Shown here piece by piece: positions 26,679-34,860 of a DNA stretch of 34,860 bases. The notes beneath the pieces were generated by a model. The model ran no database searches. It had not been told where the DNA came from and saw nothing but the letters and a program-made list of their open reading frames with translations. Every line of letters starts with the position of its first letter. Within the stretch, counting starts at the first letter, position 1. Location: the NCBI GenBank assembly GCA_903923905.1, contig CAIXZH010000025.1, positions 1-34,860 on the forward strand. The letters are read 5' to 3'. Source of the stretch: an uncultured Bacteroidia bacterium (lineage in GTDB: Bacteria; Bacteroidota; Bacteroidia; Bacteroidales; Prolixibacteraceae). A program made the position numbers and the translations under genes.

Positions 26679-26719
26679 TGATGTAGATGATGTCCGGTAT
26701 AAATGCTGAGCTTTGTCAT
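26669..26719 (-). CDS. hisL: His operon leader peptide, 16 aa with four histidines
   Basis: A 17-codon frame from ATG (26717-26719) to TAA (26669-26671) encodes MTKLSIYTGHHLHHLP. His codons 10, 11, 13 and 14 (CAT CAT CTA CAT CAC) give four of five consecutive codons for histidine, which is very unlikely by chance directly ahead of hisG. The stop codon lies inside the segment 1/2 hairpin, the position needed for ribosome stalling to control the alternative RNA structures. The start is about 17-20 nt from the predicted transcription start. The peptide itself has no expected function. The name hisL is by analogy with enterobacterial leaders; no sequence homology beyond the His run is claimed. 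Confidence 0.9.
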   Translation of the reverse strand: MTKLSIYTGHHLHHLP

Positions 26720-26735
26720 ATTTATTTTGCTTTTG

Positions 26736-26765
26736 CAATATTAATTAAAAATCAGATTCGATCAA
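26736..26765 (-). promoter_or_regulatory. Predicted his operon promoter (Bacteroidota type)
   Basis: On the minus strand TTG (26763-26765) is followed after exactly 19 bp by TAATATTG (26736-26743), one mismatch from the Bacteroidota -33/-7 consensus TTG-N19-TAnnTTTG. The expected start point about 5-8 nt later leaves room for a short 5' end before the leader ATG at 26719. It lies about 50 bp after the argE stop codon. Confidence 0.65.
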
Positions 26766-26816
26766 CCCATTCCAGCCCCGAAATGTTAAATTTAAATTAA
26801 ATGTCTCGCTTAAACC

Positions 26817-27881
26817 CTAAAACTTCAACCCTTCCAGCAGTTTGATATAGGTTTCAATTCCCCCGCTAATTTCCGATATCAGGATATATTCATTCGCAGT
26901 ATGGGAGCGTGCAGAATCACCGGGGCCCATTTTGACTGAAGGGTAAGGGATCACTGCCTGATCAGAGGTTGTAGGTGAACCGTAGGTATTTAATCCCATT
27001 TCGACAGCACGCTTGACCAATGGATGGCTCGGACTGATCCGTGAAGAATTGAGTCTGAAAGAGCGCGGGCGAACCTCCGATTCAATTAGTCCAGCAATAA
27101 CATGAAAAGCCTCATCGTTTGAATAGAACTCATTGGTACGCACATCGATCACAAAACGGCATGAATCAGGCACCACGTTATGTTGGGATCCCGCTTCAAT
27201 TTGTGTGACAGTCAATTTCACCGGTCCCAGTACGGGAGACTCCAGCGGAAACCGGTATTGCTCAAGAATCTGAATATCCTTAATGGCTTTATAGATGGCA
27301 TTAACCCCTTCATTACGGGCTGCATGACCAGCTTTCCCTTTAGCCTCACAATCCAGAACTATTAATCCTTTTTCTGCAATAGCCACATGCATTTGTGTGG
27401 GTTCACCTACAATCGCCAGATTTATTTTGCCAAGCTGATCCAGAACGGAGGCCACTCCATTTGGACCGGAAATCTCCTCTTCGGCGCTGGCACAGAAGAT
27501 CAGGTTATATGGCAGGTTTTCAACATGGTAAAAATAACGGAATGCTCCCAGCAAAGCAACCACTGATGCTCCTGCATCGTTGCTTCCAAGACCAGTCAAC
27601 CGGTCTTCTTCAACAGTTGCTTTAAAAGGTTCGTAGATCCACCCCTTCCCTGAACGCACGGTATCGACGTGGGAATTAAACAAAACAACCGGTTTCGATT
27701 CGGACCAGTCGGCGCTGCGGATCCAGATATTATTTCCACTTCTTTCAAATGGCAGTTCCCACAATCTGAATTTCTCCTCCAGGTAATCAACGACCTCTTT
27801 TTCCTCCCTGCTTAACGAAGGGATCTCAATCATCGCTTTGAGCAGCTCAATACTATCTGAAATGATTATCTCTTTCAGCAT
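26817..27881 (-). CDS. argE: M20-family N-acyl-ornithine/-citrulline deacylase (ArgE-like)
   Basis: Zinc-dependent M20 metallopeptidase that removes the acyl group in arginine synthesis; 354 aa. Metal ligands and base are visible: His71 and Asp73 in FNSHVDT, Asp102 in GSNDAGAS, Glu134/Glu135 in SAEEEISG, Glu159-region GEPT, and the C-terminal His in SARSHTANEYI. Given ArgF' with Pro90 next to it, the substrate is probably N-succinyl- (or N-acetyl-) citrulline rather than acetylornithine; this is inference from the pathway described in Bacteroides. It is 3 bp after argB and the last gene of the cluster; no terminator is seen before the his promoter. Confidence 0.92.
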   Translation of the reverse strand: MLKEIIISDSIELLKAMIEIPSLSREEKEVVDYLEEKFRLWELPFERSGNNIWIRSADWSESKPVVLFNSHVDTVRSGKGWIYEPFKATVEEDRLTGLGSNDAGASVVALLGAFRYFYHVENLPYNLIFCASAEEEISGPNGVASVLDQLGKINLAIVGEPTQMHVAIAEKGLIVLDCEAKGKAGHAARNEGVNAIYKAIKDIQILEQYRFPLESPVLGPVKLTVTQIEAGSQHNVVPDSCRFVIDVRTNEFYSNDEAFHVIAGLIESEVRPRSFRLNSSRISPSHPLVKRAVEMGLNTYGSPTTSDQAVIPYPSVKMGPGDSARSHTANEYILISEISGGIETYIKLLEGLKF

Positions 27882-27884
27882 AAA

Positions 27885-28661
27885 TCAGAGTACTAACCTT
27901 GTTCCTCTCAAACCTCCTGAAATACCCTGTGCATTGGTAATTACAACCGCACTTACACCCCTGCGGAGCGCATTAAATCCACTTTCAAGTTTGGGAATCA
28001 TACCCCCTGAGACCACACCCTGAGATTTGAGTTCTTCGAATAATCCAGGGTCAATTTCAGGTATTATTGATTTATCGTCTGCTTCATTGGATAGAACTCC
28101 TTGCTTTTCAAAACAGTATATCAGCCTCAGTTCATATCTCCCGCATAAAGTGGTTGCTAATTCTGACGCGATATTGTCAGCATTAGTGTTCAATAGTGAA
28201 CCCTTACCATCGTGAGTGATGGGTGCGATAACAGGAACAGCCCCATTTTCAATCAAATCATACATCGCCTGTGCATTTACCCAGTTGATATCTCCTACAA
28301 AGCCATAATCAACAACTCCAACCGGTCGCTTGACGGCCCTGATAATATCGAGATCGGCACCGCAAAGTCCTATTGCATTATTTCCTAAAGCCTGTAAACC
28401 GGCCACTATATTTTTATTCACTAATCCGGCATAGACCATTGTGGCAACTTTGAGGGTTTCCGCGTCTGTGATACGACGTCCATCTACCATTTTGGTTTCA
28501 ATACCCAGTTTTTCAGACAATGCAGTTGCACTCTTTCCACCCCCATGAACCAGAATTTTGCCACCGGCTATGCGTGAAAAGTCCTTTAACAGGGTGCGAA
28601 GGGATCCCTCCTCTTCGACGATCTGTCCACCTACCTTAATGATTATCAAATGTTCTCTCAT
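27885..28661 (-). CDS. argB: N-acylglutamate kinase (acetyl/succinyl)
   Basis: Amino-acid-kinase-fold enzyme that phosphorylates N-acetyl- or N-succinylglutamate; 258 aa. IIIKVGGQIV at the N-terminus, the glycine loop LVHGGGKSAT (37-46), the substrate loop VDGRRITDAETL, and the C-terminal LNTNADNIASELA and GGMIPKLESGFNALRRGV motifs are all typical of NAG kinase. No arginine-binding N-terminal helix is present, so feedback inhibition by arginine is not expected by that route. It is 1 bp after argF' and 3 bp before argE, a tight operon. Confidence 0.96.
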   Translation of the reverse strand: MREHLIIIKVGGQIVEEEGSLRTLLKDFSRIAGGKILVHGGGKSATALSEKLGIETKMVDGRRITDAETLKVATMVYAGLVNKNIVAGLQALGNNAIGLCGADLDIIRAVKRPVGVVDYGFVGDINWVNAQAMYDLIENGAVPVIAPITHDGKGSLLNTNADNIASELATTLCGRYELRLIYCFEKQGVLSNEADDKSIIPEIDPGLFEELKSQGVVSGGMIPKLESGFNALRRGVSAVVITNAQGISGGLRGTRLVL

Positions 28662-28662
28662 A

Positions 28663-29607
28663 CTACCCTTCCAAAATCATTTTTAAAACTGTCTGGGCCG
28701 AATATACACGATTTTCCGCTTCATCAACTACAATTGAAGAAGGTCCATCTAGAACTTCATCAGTTACGATCATATTTCGCCGAACAGGGAGACAATGCAT
28801 GAACCGGGCATGGTCTGTCAGCGCCATCTTTTCTGTGGTGACGGTCCAGCTCATATCCTTCGACAGAATTTCTCCATATTCGGTATAGGACGACCAGTTT
28901 TTGGCATAAATAAAGTCGGCACTTTCGAAGGCTCTATCCTGATCATATTCCACCTTAAGGTCACCCATAAACATAGGACTGAGCTCATACCCCTTGGGAT
29001 GTGTAACCACAAATTCATAATCGGTCTGGCGCATCCATTCGACAAATGAGTTAGGCACTGCCTGAGGAAGAACCTTTGGATGCGGAGCCCAGCTCAACAC
29101 AACCTTTGGGCGCGGTTTTGTTTTGTATTCTTCAATGGTCAACAGGTCTGCAAAGCTTTGCAACGGATGCCTGGTAGCAGCTTCCATGCTTACAACCGGC
29201 ACACCGGATAATTGGATAAACTGATTCAGTATTTTTTCAGCATAATCATCCTCACGGCTTTCAAAATTTGCAAAGGCCCTTACTCCGATGATATCACAAA
29301 ATCTTCCGATGACAGGGATCGCTTCACGCAAATGTTCCGGTTTATCACCATCCATGATTACACCCAACTCACTCTCCATTCGCCATCCGTCCTGATTCAC
29401 ATTGAGAACCATCGTATTCATTCCCAGATTCATCGCCGCCTTTTGGGTACTTAACCGGGTGCGAAGGCTTGAATTAAAGAAAATCAACACCATGGTTTTA
29501 TTCTTTCCAAGATGTTGAAAACCAAACGGATTACTTTTGATTTCACAGGCCATCTTTAATGCATTGGCTAAATCAGGAAGGTCGAAAACAGATGTAAAGT
29601 GTCTCAT
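28663..29607 (-). CDS. argF': N-succinylornithine carbamoyltransferase
   Basis: Transcarbamylase that makes N-succinylcitrulline from N-succinylornithine and carbamoyl phosphate, as described for Bacteroides fragilis ArgF'. 314 aa. Carbamoyl-phosphate loop FFNSSLRTRLS (43-53), HPLQSFADL and the HCLPVRRN motif are intact. The key residue is Pro90 in MDGDKPEH: known work distinguishes the succinyl enzyme (Pro) from acetylornithine transcarbamylase (Glu) at this position. The ornithine-binding SMG motif of ordinary OTCases is absent. It lies downstream of proA and directly upstream of argB. Confidence 0.95.
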   Translation of the reverse strand: MRHFTSVFDLPDLANALKMACEIKSNPFGFQHLGKNKTMVLIFFNSSLRTRLSTQKAAMNLGMNTMVLNVNQDGWRMESELGVIMDGDKPEHLREAIPVIGRFCDIIGVRAFANFESREDDYAEKILNQFIQLSGVPVVSMEAATRHPLQSFADLLTIEEYKTKPRPKVVLSWAPHPKVLPQAVPNSFVEWMRQTDYEFVVTHPKGYELSPMFMGDLKVEYDQDRAFESADFIYAKNWSSYTEYGEILSKDMSWTVTTEKMALTDHARFMHCLPVRRNMIVTDEVLDGPSSIVVDEAENRVYSAQTVLKMILEG

Positions 29608-29749
29608 ATTCGTTTATAACTAAATTTCTATTCATTTTTTAAATACCCAGGATCATCCAAATCAAATGATACCGAAACCAATGATCCTGCAGTAACCATT
29701 GAATGACCACTTTGCATTTTGCATTTTGCATTTTGCATTTTGCATTTTT
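29608..29749. repeat. proA–argF' spacer with five TTTGCAT heptamers and a hairpin
   Basis: Five perfect tandem copies of TTTGCAT (plus strand) lie at 29711-29745 and end in a T-run at the proA stop codon (29750-29752). Nearer to argF' an inverted repeat CAGGATCAT/ATGATCCTG (29648-29656 and 29681-29689, 24-nt loop) could form an mRNA hairpin without a T-tract. No gene was seen. Confidence 0.85.
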
Positions 29750-30997
29750 TTAAGGACGTATTTGTCCGTCTCCTTCAACCAGCCATTTAATACTCGTCAG
29801 CTCTTCGAGTGCCATTGGACCACGGGCATGCAACTTCTGGGTACTAATCCCTATTTCAGCCCCTAATCCAAATTGTGCACCATCGGTGAAAGCAGTACTT
29901 GCATTGACATAAACAGCAGCGGCATCCACCACTTTGAGGAACAGATCACAATTCTTCCTGTTCTCAGAAATAATAGCTTCACTGTGCTTTGAACTGTATT
30001 TAACAATATGGGCAATAGCCTCATCGAACGAGGCAACAGTTTTAATCGCCATTTTATAAGATAGGAATTCGGTTCCATACGATTCATCGCTGGTATTCTT
30101 CAGCAGATGATCAGGATATTTTCCTTCAAGGACATCGAAGGAAAATTTATCGGCAAAAATTTCCACCTCGCTTTTGGCAAGGAGTTTAGCAATCGCAGGG
30201 AGTTCACGTAGTCTTGACTGATGGATAATCAGGCAGTCGAGGGCATTGCAAACACTTACTCTGCGGGTTTTTGCATTATTGATAATCTGGATACCCTTTG
30301 CGAGATCGCCAAATTCGTCAAAATAGGTATGGCAAATCCCGGCTCCGGTTTCAATTACAGGGATTGTGGCATGTTTCCGGACATAGTCAATCAACCCCTG
30401 GCTTCCACGGGGAATGATCAGATCAACATATCCTCTGGCATTGAGCAATTCAGTGGTCGCTTCCCTTCCGGCAGGAAGAAGTGTTAAAATATTTTTATTT
30501 ATATTATTAATATCCAATACGTTATGAATTATACTAACAATTGCCTGATTGGAATAAATGGCATCGCTTCCCCCTTTTAAAACACAGGCGTTACCCGATT
30601 TCAGGCAAAGGGAGAATACATCAAAGGTAACATTAGGGCGGGCTTCGTAGACTATTCCGATTACACCGAAAGGGACTGTGATTTTGGTGATTTTCAATCC
30701 GTTTGGTCTTAAAGAATCTGAGAGTATTCTTCCCAGCGGTGAAGGTAATGAAGCAACATTACGGATATCATCTGCAATACTTCTGATGCGGTCAGCGCTT
30801 AGTTTCAACCGGTCGTATTTTGGATCAGAATTTTCCATACGGGCCAGATCTTTCTGGTTTTCACGCAGAATAAAGGCTGTGCTCTTTTCAGCGGCATCCG
30901 CAATTTTCAATAGAATTTCATTAACCTTTTCTACACTTAAAAGATTTAATTCGCGGCTGGCACTTAACGTATTTTCAAATTGCTGGTGAAAATTCAT
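29750..30997 (-). CDS. proA: Glutamate-5-semialdehyde dehydrogenase
   Basis: NADPH-dependent reduction of glutamyl-5-phosphate, second step of proline synthesis. 415 aa, family length. ALDH-superfamily landmarks: [22 protein letters not shown] (substrate/cofactor region), [23 protein letters not shown], the catalytic Cys250 in [11 protein letters not shown], and [17 protein letters not shown] near the C-terminus. It is 12 bp after proB, so the two should be co-translated; ProB and ProA form a complex that protects the labile acyl phosphate. Confidence 0.98.
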   Translation of the reverse strand: MNFHQQFENTLSASRELNLLSVEKVNEILLKIADAAEKSTAFILRENQKDLARMENSDPKYDRLKLSADRIRSIADDIRNVASLPSPLGRILSDSLRPNGLKITKITVPFGVIGIVYEARPNVTFDVFSLCLKSGNACVLKGGSDAIYSNQAIVSIIHNVLDINNINKNILTLLPAGREATTELLNARGYVDLIIPRGSQGLIDYVRKHATIPVIETGAGICHTYFDEFGDLAKGIQIINNAKTRRVSVCNALDCLIIHQSRLRELPAIAKLLAKSEVEIFADKFSFDVLEGKYPDHLLKNTSDESYGTEFLSYKMAIKTVASFDEAIAHIVKYSSKHSEAIISENRKNCDLFLKVVDAAAVYVNASTAFTDGAQFGLGAEIGISTQKLHARGPMALEELTSIKWLVEGDGQIRP

Positions 30998-31009
30998 AGA
31001 ACATAGTTT

Positions 31010-32095
31010 TTAAATCAGATACAAATAATCGTAATGGATAAAAGGTTTGGAAACTCTTCCGCCCATCCCTTTAAGCACTTCTTCCGAAGAATACGAGGCT
31101 TTACCAAGCCCAATTAATTCGTCGTTAACATCTTTAACCCGTACAATATCCCCTTCTTTAAAGAATCCGGTAACACTGGTAATCCCGATAAGAAGAAGAC
31201 TTACAGCCTGATCTGAAAGAAGAGCCTCTTTTGCACCGCAATTGATAATCACTTCTCCTTTTGCAAAATCATCAGAATGAGCAAGCCATTTCCTTACCCC
31301 TGTTGATTTCTTTTGGGATGGTATGAAATGAGTATGTACAGCTGACTGATCTGTCACTAAAATATTGGTTAGCGTATTCGCTTTAACGCCATTCGTAATA
31401 TGAACTGAAATGCCCTGGTGCGCCAGTTTGGAGGCAATATGAAATTTAGTCAGCATTCCACCTCTTCCAAAATTCGATTTTTTCCCCGAAATGGCCTCAA
31501 CATCAAGTGTCTCTCCAAGATTGATCGAAGCGATCAGTTTGCTATCCGGTGCATCGGGCGAACCGGTAAATACCCCATCTACATTGGTCAGAATAATGAG
31601 TGCATCCATATCCATCATCGAAGCAATCAATCCGGACAGCTCATCATTATCGGTGAACATCAGTTCGGTTACCGAAATTGTATCATTTTCATTGACTACA
31701 GGAACAACATCATTTTCGAGCAAGGTGGTCATGCAATTACGCATGTTCAGGTAATGGTGACGGTCACTGAAGTTCTCTTTGGTCGTCAAAACCTGAGCGC
31801 AGGTAATCCCATTTTCGCGGAAAAGATTTGAATACTGGTTAATTAACTTCACCTGACCAACTGCAGACCACAATTGCCGGCTTGAAACAGGGTCAAGTTT
31901 ACGCTGAAGCTCCACCTCTGCCCTTCCGGCCGCAACGGCACCTGAAGTTACAAGAATTACCTGCAACCCCTCTTTTCGAAGCAACGACAACTGATCGACG
32001 ATATGACCCATTCTTGCCACGTTAAGCATCCCATCTTCACGTGTCAGAACATTACTGCCAACCTTTACTACGATTCTATTGTATAATAATGACAT
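31010..32095 (-). CDS. proB: Glutamate 5-kinase with C-terminal PUA domain
   Basis: ATP-dependent phosphorylation of glutamate, committed step of proline synthesis. 361 aa, including a PUA domain (about 278-355). IVVKVGSNVLTRED (8-21), ILVTSGAVAAG, VPVVNENDTIS, LIILTNVDGVFTG and the phosphate-binding NFGRGGMLTKFHIA identify it. Feedback control by proline is known for the family. It lies between the acyl-CoA ligase (23 bp upstream) and proA. Confidence 0.97.
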   Translation of the reverse strand: MSLLYNRIVVKVGSNVLTREDGMLNVARMGHIVDQLSLLRKEGLQVILVTSGAVAAGRAEVELQRKLDPVSSRQLWSAVGQVKLINQYSNLFRENGITCAQVLTTKENFSDRHHYLNMRNCMTTLLENDVVPVVNENDTISVTELMFTDNDELSGLIASMMDMDALIILTNVDGVFTGSPDAPDSKLIASINLGETLDVEAISGKKSNFGRGGMLTKFHIASKLAHQGISVHITNGVKANTLTNILVTDQSAVHTHFIPSQKKSTGVRKWLAHSDDFAKGEVIINCGAKEALLSDQAVSLLLIGITSVTGFFKEGDIVRVKDVNDELIGLGKASYSSEEVLKGMGGRVSKPFIHYDYLYLI

Positions 32096-32118
32096 ATCAA
32101 ATTTAATAATTCCCGGGA

Positions 32119-33792
32119 TTATTTTAAACTCCTCTTGAGTTCGCTTTTTTCCCTGATTTCGACACGCCGGATTTTTCCGCTGATCGTTTTGGGTAATTCC
32201 GTTACAAATTCCACAATCCGTGGGTATTTATAAGGTGCAGTAACCGTTTTAACGTGTTCCTGGATCTCCTTTGCCAAATCTTCACTTCCCGGCCTGTATG
32301 CTTGTGCCAGGATTATGGTGGCTTTGACCACCTGTCCCCGGATATCGTCCGGAGCACCGGTAACGGCACACTCAACAACGGCAGGGTGTGTCATCAGCGC
32401 GCTTTCCACTTCAAATGGACCAATCCTGTAGCCCGACGATTTAATCACATCATCCACACGCCCGACAAACCAGTAATAACCGTCTTCATCGCGCCAGGCC
32501 AGATCGCCTGTATAATAAAGTCCACCGAAATGGCAGGAAGCCGTTTTTTCATCATCCTTATAATATCCTGAAAATAAACCAACTGGAATTTTTTTGCTGG
32601 TTCGGATTACAATTTGTCCTACCTCACCGTCTTCACAATCCTTATTTTCAGAATCAATTAACTGTACATCGAATTGGGGTGACGGAACTCCCATCGATCC
32701 GGGCTTGGGTTCCATCCAGGGGAAGGTGGCAATCTGCAAAGTGGTTTCAGTCTGGCCAAAACCCTCATGAAGCTTTAACCCGGTTAACTGATAAAAGGTA
32801 TCGTAAACAATAGGATTGAGTGGCTCACCGGCTACCGTCGCCCATTTGAGTTTCGAAAGGTCATATTTTGAGAAATCTTCCCTGATCAGATACCGGTAAA
32901 TGGTAGGAGGAGCACAAAAGCTTGTCACCCCAAAGGTGCTGATTTTTGAGAGCATATCATCCGGAACAAACTTCTCATAGTCGTATACAAATACTGCAGC
33001 ACCGGCAAGCCATTGACCATAAATTTTTCCCCATACTGATTTAGCCCATCCGGAATCAGAAACCGTAAAATGGAGTCCGTTGTTTTCGACATTCTGCCAA
33101 TATTTGGCTGTAACGATATGACCCAGCGGATAGGTGAAGTCATGTACCACCATCTTAGGATTTGCGGTTGTCCCCGAAGTAAAATAAAGGAGCGAAATGT
33201 CGTTTTTCGCGGGTGCAGATTCACCTTGTGGCCGGACAAATAGGTTTGCATTTTTTTTGCCTTCACGGAAAGATATCCACCCTTCAGGAGTTGGATCGCC
33301 AACTGTTACCAGTTTTTCAACCGTAGGGGAATTGGCTATTGAATCATTGATACTATTTATAATATCCGGTTCTGAAACTGTAATAATCATCTTTACTCCA
33401 GCAGCGTTATTGCGGTATACCAAATCCTTGGTTGTTAACAGATGGGTTGCTGGAATTCCAACTGCCCCTATTTTATGCAATGCCAGGATAGAAAACCAGA
33501 ATTCGTAACGTCTTTTCAGAATCATCATCACCTTGTCACCACGACCGATTCCCAGAGACTGAAAAAAAGAGGCCGTTTCGTCACTCGCCTTTTTTAGATC
33601 ACCAAATGAAAATTCATGCTTTTCGCCCTTATCGTTAACCCAACTGATTGCTCTTTTGGATGGAGCGGTCCGGGCATATTCGTCAACCACATCGTATGCA
33701 AAATTAAATTGCTCAGGAACAACTATTTCAAAGTTTTGCTTGAAATCTTCGAGGGATTCGAAAACCGATTTCTTTAAATATTTCTCAAACAT
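32119..33792 (-). CDS. Acyl-CoA synthetase (AMP-forming), medium-chain/ACS-like
   Basis: A 557-aa ANL-superfamily adenylating enzyme that should activate a carboxylic acid to its CoA ester. Core motifs: ATP loop [13 protein letters not shown] (203-215), [27 protein letters not shown], the hinge [12 protein letters not shown], and the catalytic lysine Lys540 in TISGKIRR. The sequence around the substrate region resembles medium-chain acyl-CoA ligases more than acetyl-CoA synthetase, but the actual substrate is unknown. It follows the XRE/cupin gene by 12 bp and precedes proB by 23 bp; this pair is often found next to proC in Bacteroidota. Confidence 0.93.
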   Translation of the reverse strand: MFEKYLKKSVFESLEDFKQNFEIVVPEQFNFAYDVVDEYARTAPSKRAISWVNDKGEKHEFSFGDLKKASDETASFFQSLGIGRGDKVMMILKRRYEFWFSILALHKIGAVGIPATHLLTTKDLVYRNNAAGVKMIITVSEPDIINSINDSIANSPTVEKLVTVGDPTPEGWISFREGKKNANLFVRPQGESAPAKNDISLLYFTSGTTANPKMVVHDFTYPLGHIVTAKYWQNVENNGLHFTVSDSGWAKSVWGKIYGQWLAGAAVFVYDYEKFVPDDMLSKISTFGVTSFCAPPTIYRYLIREDFSKYDLSKLKWATVAGEPLNPIVYDTFYQLTGLKLHEGFGQTETTLQIATFPWMEPKPGSMGVPSPQFDVQLIDSENKDCEDGEVGQIVIRTSKKIPVGLFSGYYKDDEKTASCHFGGLYYTGDLAWRDEDGYYWFVGRVDDVIKSSGYRIGPFEVESALMTHPAVVECAVTGAPDDIRGQVVKATIILAQAYRPGSEDLAKEIQEHVKTVTAPYKYPRIVEFVTELPKTISGKIRRVEIREKSELKRSLK

Positions 33793-33804
33793 GCAAACTA
33801 AAAA

Positions 33805-34356
33805 TTATAGGATTATTGCTAAAAATCTGGCGGTTTCATTATCAAGAGCGAGCATTCCGTGCGGCAATCCTGAATCGAAATAGACCGAATCGCCTGGTTC
33901 GAGAATCATCTCCTTCTTCCCAATGAAAAATTTCAGTTTACCTTCGAGTAAATAATTGAATTCCTGACCCGGATGGGCATTGTAACTTACTTTTGCATCC
34001 GGCTTGGGCTCTACCACTACCATAAACGGATCGGCCTTACGTTTCAGAAAATTACCGGCAAGTGCCTGATATTTATAGGCTTTTTGCCGTTCAACACCAA
34101 TTCCCTTGTCTTTCCTGGTTAATGTATAAGCATGCATATGTGGCTCTTCACCTGTAAGCAGTGTAGTAAGATCCATATTGAATTTCAAAGACATCCGATG
34201 GAGAATACTCACCGGAATATCGGTATGTCCACCTTCAATCTCCAAATATTGCTGGCTGGTAAGGTCACAGGTTAATGCAGCTTCCTCGAGTGATATCCCA
34301 AGTATTTCACGCATTTCACGTAAACGATTGGCTATAATTCTGATCTGTTCTTCCAT
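33805..34356 (-). CDS. XRE-family regulator with cupin sensor domain
   Basis: A 183-aa transcription factor: helix-turn-helix of the XRE/HTH_3 type (about 8-65, RLREMREILGISLEEAA), linker, and a C-terminal cupin_2 barrel (about 112-183) with likely metal ligands His128 and Glu132 (NAHPGQEFNYL) and His166 (GLPHGML). Such proteins sense small molecules, often carboxylic acids or amines. It is 12 bp upstream of the acyl-CoA ligase and 29 bp after proC, so it probably regulates the ligase or the whole proline/arginine cluster; this is inference. Confidence 0.9.
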   Translation of the reverse strand: MEEQIRIIANRLREMREILGISLEEAALTCDLTSQQYLEIEGGHTDIPVSILHRMSLKFNMDLTTLLTGEEPHMHAYTLTRKDKGIGVERQKAYKYQALAGNFLKRKADPFMVVVEPKPDAKVSYNAHPGQEFNYLLEGKLKFFIGKKEMILEPGDSVYFDSGLPHGMLALDNETARFLAIIL

Positions 34357-34385
34357 AGGTCCGGGTATTAAATATAGGTTACCGG

Positions 34386-34860
34386 TTATTTAGCGTTGTT
34401 TATTTTATTGTACGAAACCAGAAGTCCCCTGATCAGCGAGGACGAAAACCCCTGGTGTTCCATCTCGTTTAGACCCGAGATTGTAATCCCTTTCGGAGTG
34501 GTAACTTTGTCTATTTCCTGTTCCGGGTGGTGGCCGGTTTGCAGAATCAACTCAGATGCCCCTTTAACAGTCTGGGCAACAATTTGCTGCGCAACATCTG
34601 CGCCAAAACCAATTTCGACGCCACCCTGGATTGCTGCACGAATGAAGCGAAGGGCAAAGGCAATTCCACAGGCTCCGAGGACCGTAGCCGCAGCCATCAA
34701 TTCTTCGTTGATAAAGATCACCTTTCCAAGCGATTCAAATAATTCCTGGACCAGATCAAGCTGAGCCTGGGAACAATCCGGAGCTGAAATCAGGGTCATC
34801 GATTCCTGAAGTGCTACTGCAGTGTTCGGCATTACGCGTAAGGGAATGACCCCTGATGGT
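34386..34860 (-). CDS. proC: Pyrroline-5-carboxylate reductase (partial, N-terminus beyond the window)
   Basis: C-terminal 157 residues, open at the right edge: the frame continues upstream of the Met at 34832 as PSGVIPLRV before MPNTAVALQES, so this Met is internal. The RVMPNT motif, EELMAAATVLGACGIAFALRF-type helix start (short stretch near residue 45 of the visible part) and the C-terminal TTPKGITISGLNEMEHQGFSS motif are characteristic of ProC, which reduces P5C to proline with NAD(P)H. The missing part carries the nucleotide-binding Rossmann fold. Together with proB and proA it completes the proline pathway. Confidence 0.96.
   Translation of the reverse strand, partial: PSGVIPLRVMPNTAVALQESMTLISAPDCSQAQLDLVQELFESLGKVIFINEELMAAATVLGACGIAFALRFIRAAIQGGVEIGFGADVAQQIVAQTVKGASELILQTGHHPEQEIDKVTTPKGITISGLNEMEHQGFSSSLIRGLLVSYNKINNAK

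Noticed and set aside
26455-26709. Plus-strand 84-codon frame covering the hisG start and leader region
   Set aside because: It overlaps the well-supported hisG start and the attenuator on the opposite strand, has no family features, and is explained as a shadow frame.
29711-29745. CRISPR-like array
   Set aside because: The repeat units are 7 bp and directly adjacent with no spacers; this is a simple tandem repeat.

Overview
This window looks like a chromosomal segment of a Bacteroidota bacterium, probably Bacteroidales/Marinilabiliales-like. The evidence is an N-succinylornithine-type carbamoyltransferase (ArgF' with Pro90), the Bacteroidota-style order proC–XRE/cupin–acyl-CoA ligase–proB–proA–argF'–argB–argE, a fused HisB, starts without clear Shine-Dalgarno sequences, AT-rich spacers and a promoter of the TTG-N19-TAnnTTTG type. 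No rRNA, tRNA, insertion sequence, phage gene or CRISPR array was seen. The theme is nitrogen assimilation and amino-acid biosynthesis (ammonium uptake, glutamate, proline, arginine, histidine).

Left part (1–5.9 kb, minus strand): the N-terminal part of an unknown multi-pass membrane protein runs off the left edge. Then come two ammonium-uptake modules: glnB-like PII plus amtB (2855→1100), and a putative TorF-like porin, a second type of ammonium transporter and a second PII (5932→3215). Each module ends in a hairpin terminator. Middle (6.4–15.7 kb, plus strand): a membrane-anchored purple-acid-phosphatase-like metallophosphoesterase, argH standing apart from the other arg genes, and gltB–gltD (NADPH glutamate synthase), ending in a bidirectional terminator shared with a convergent nitroreductase gene.

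Right part (15.7–34.9 kb, minus strand): a nitroreductase; the histidine operon hisG–hisD–(60-aa membrane protein)–hisC–hisB–purU–tlpA-like–hisH–hisA–hisF–hisIE–DUF1460; and upstream of it the proline/arginine cluster proC(partial)–XRE/cupin–acyl-CoA ligase–proB–proA–argF'–argB–argE. The most striking element lies between argE and hisG. It has a promoter-like sequence, a 16-codon leader peptide (MTKLSIYTGHHLHHLP, four His codons in five), and three mutually exclusive RNA pairings ending in a U-tract terminator. This is a complete histidine attenuator built like the enterobacterial one.

How the genes fit together: the Amt/PII modules bring in and sense ammonium, GltBD makes glutamate, ProBAC and the succinylated Arg pathway consume glutamate, and the His pathway consumes glutamine and releases AICAR. 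purU inside the his operon links it to one-carbon/purine metabolism. Most products are familiar enzymes. The less described items are the his leader, the small membrane protein translationally coupled to hisC, the zinc-ligand-free HisB phosphatase domain, the PII lacking the T-loop tyrosine, and several intergenic repeats.
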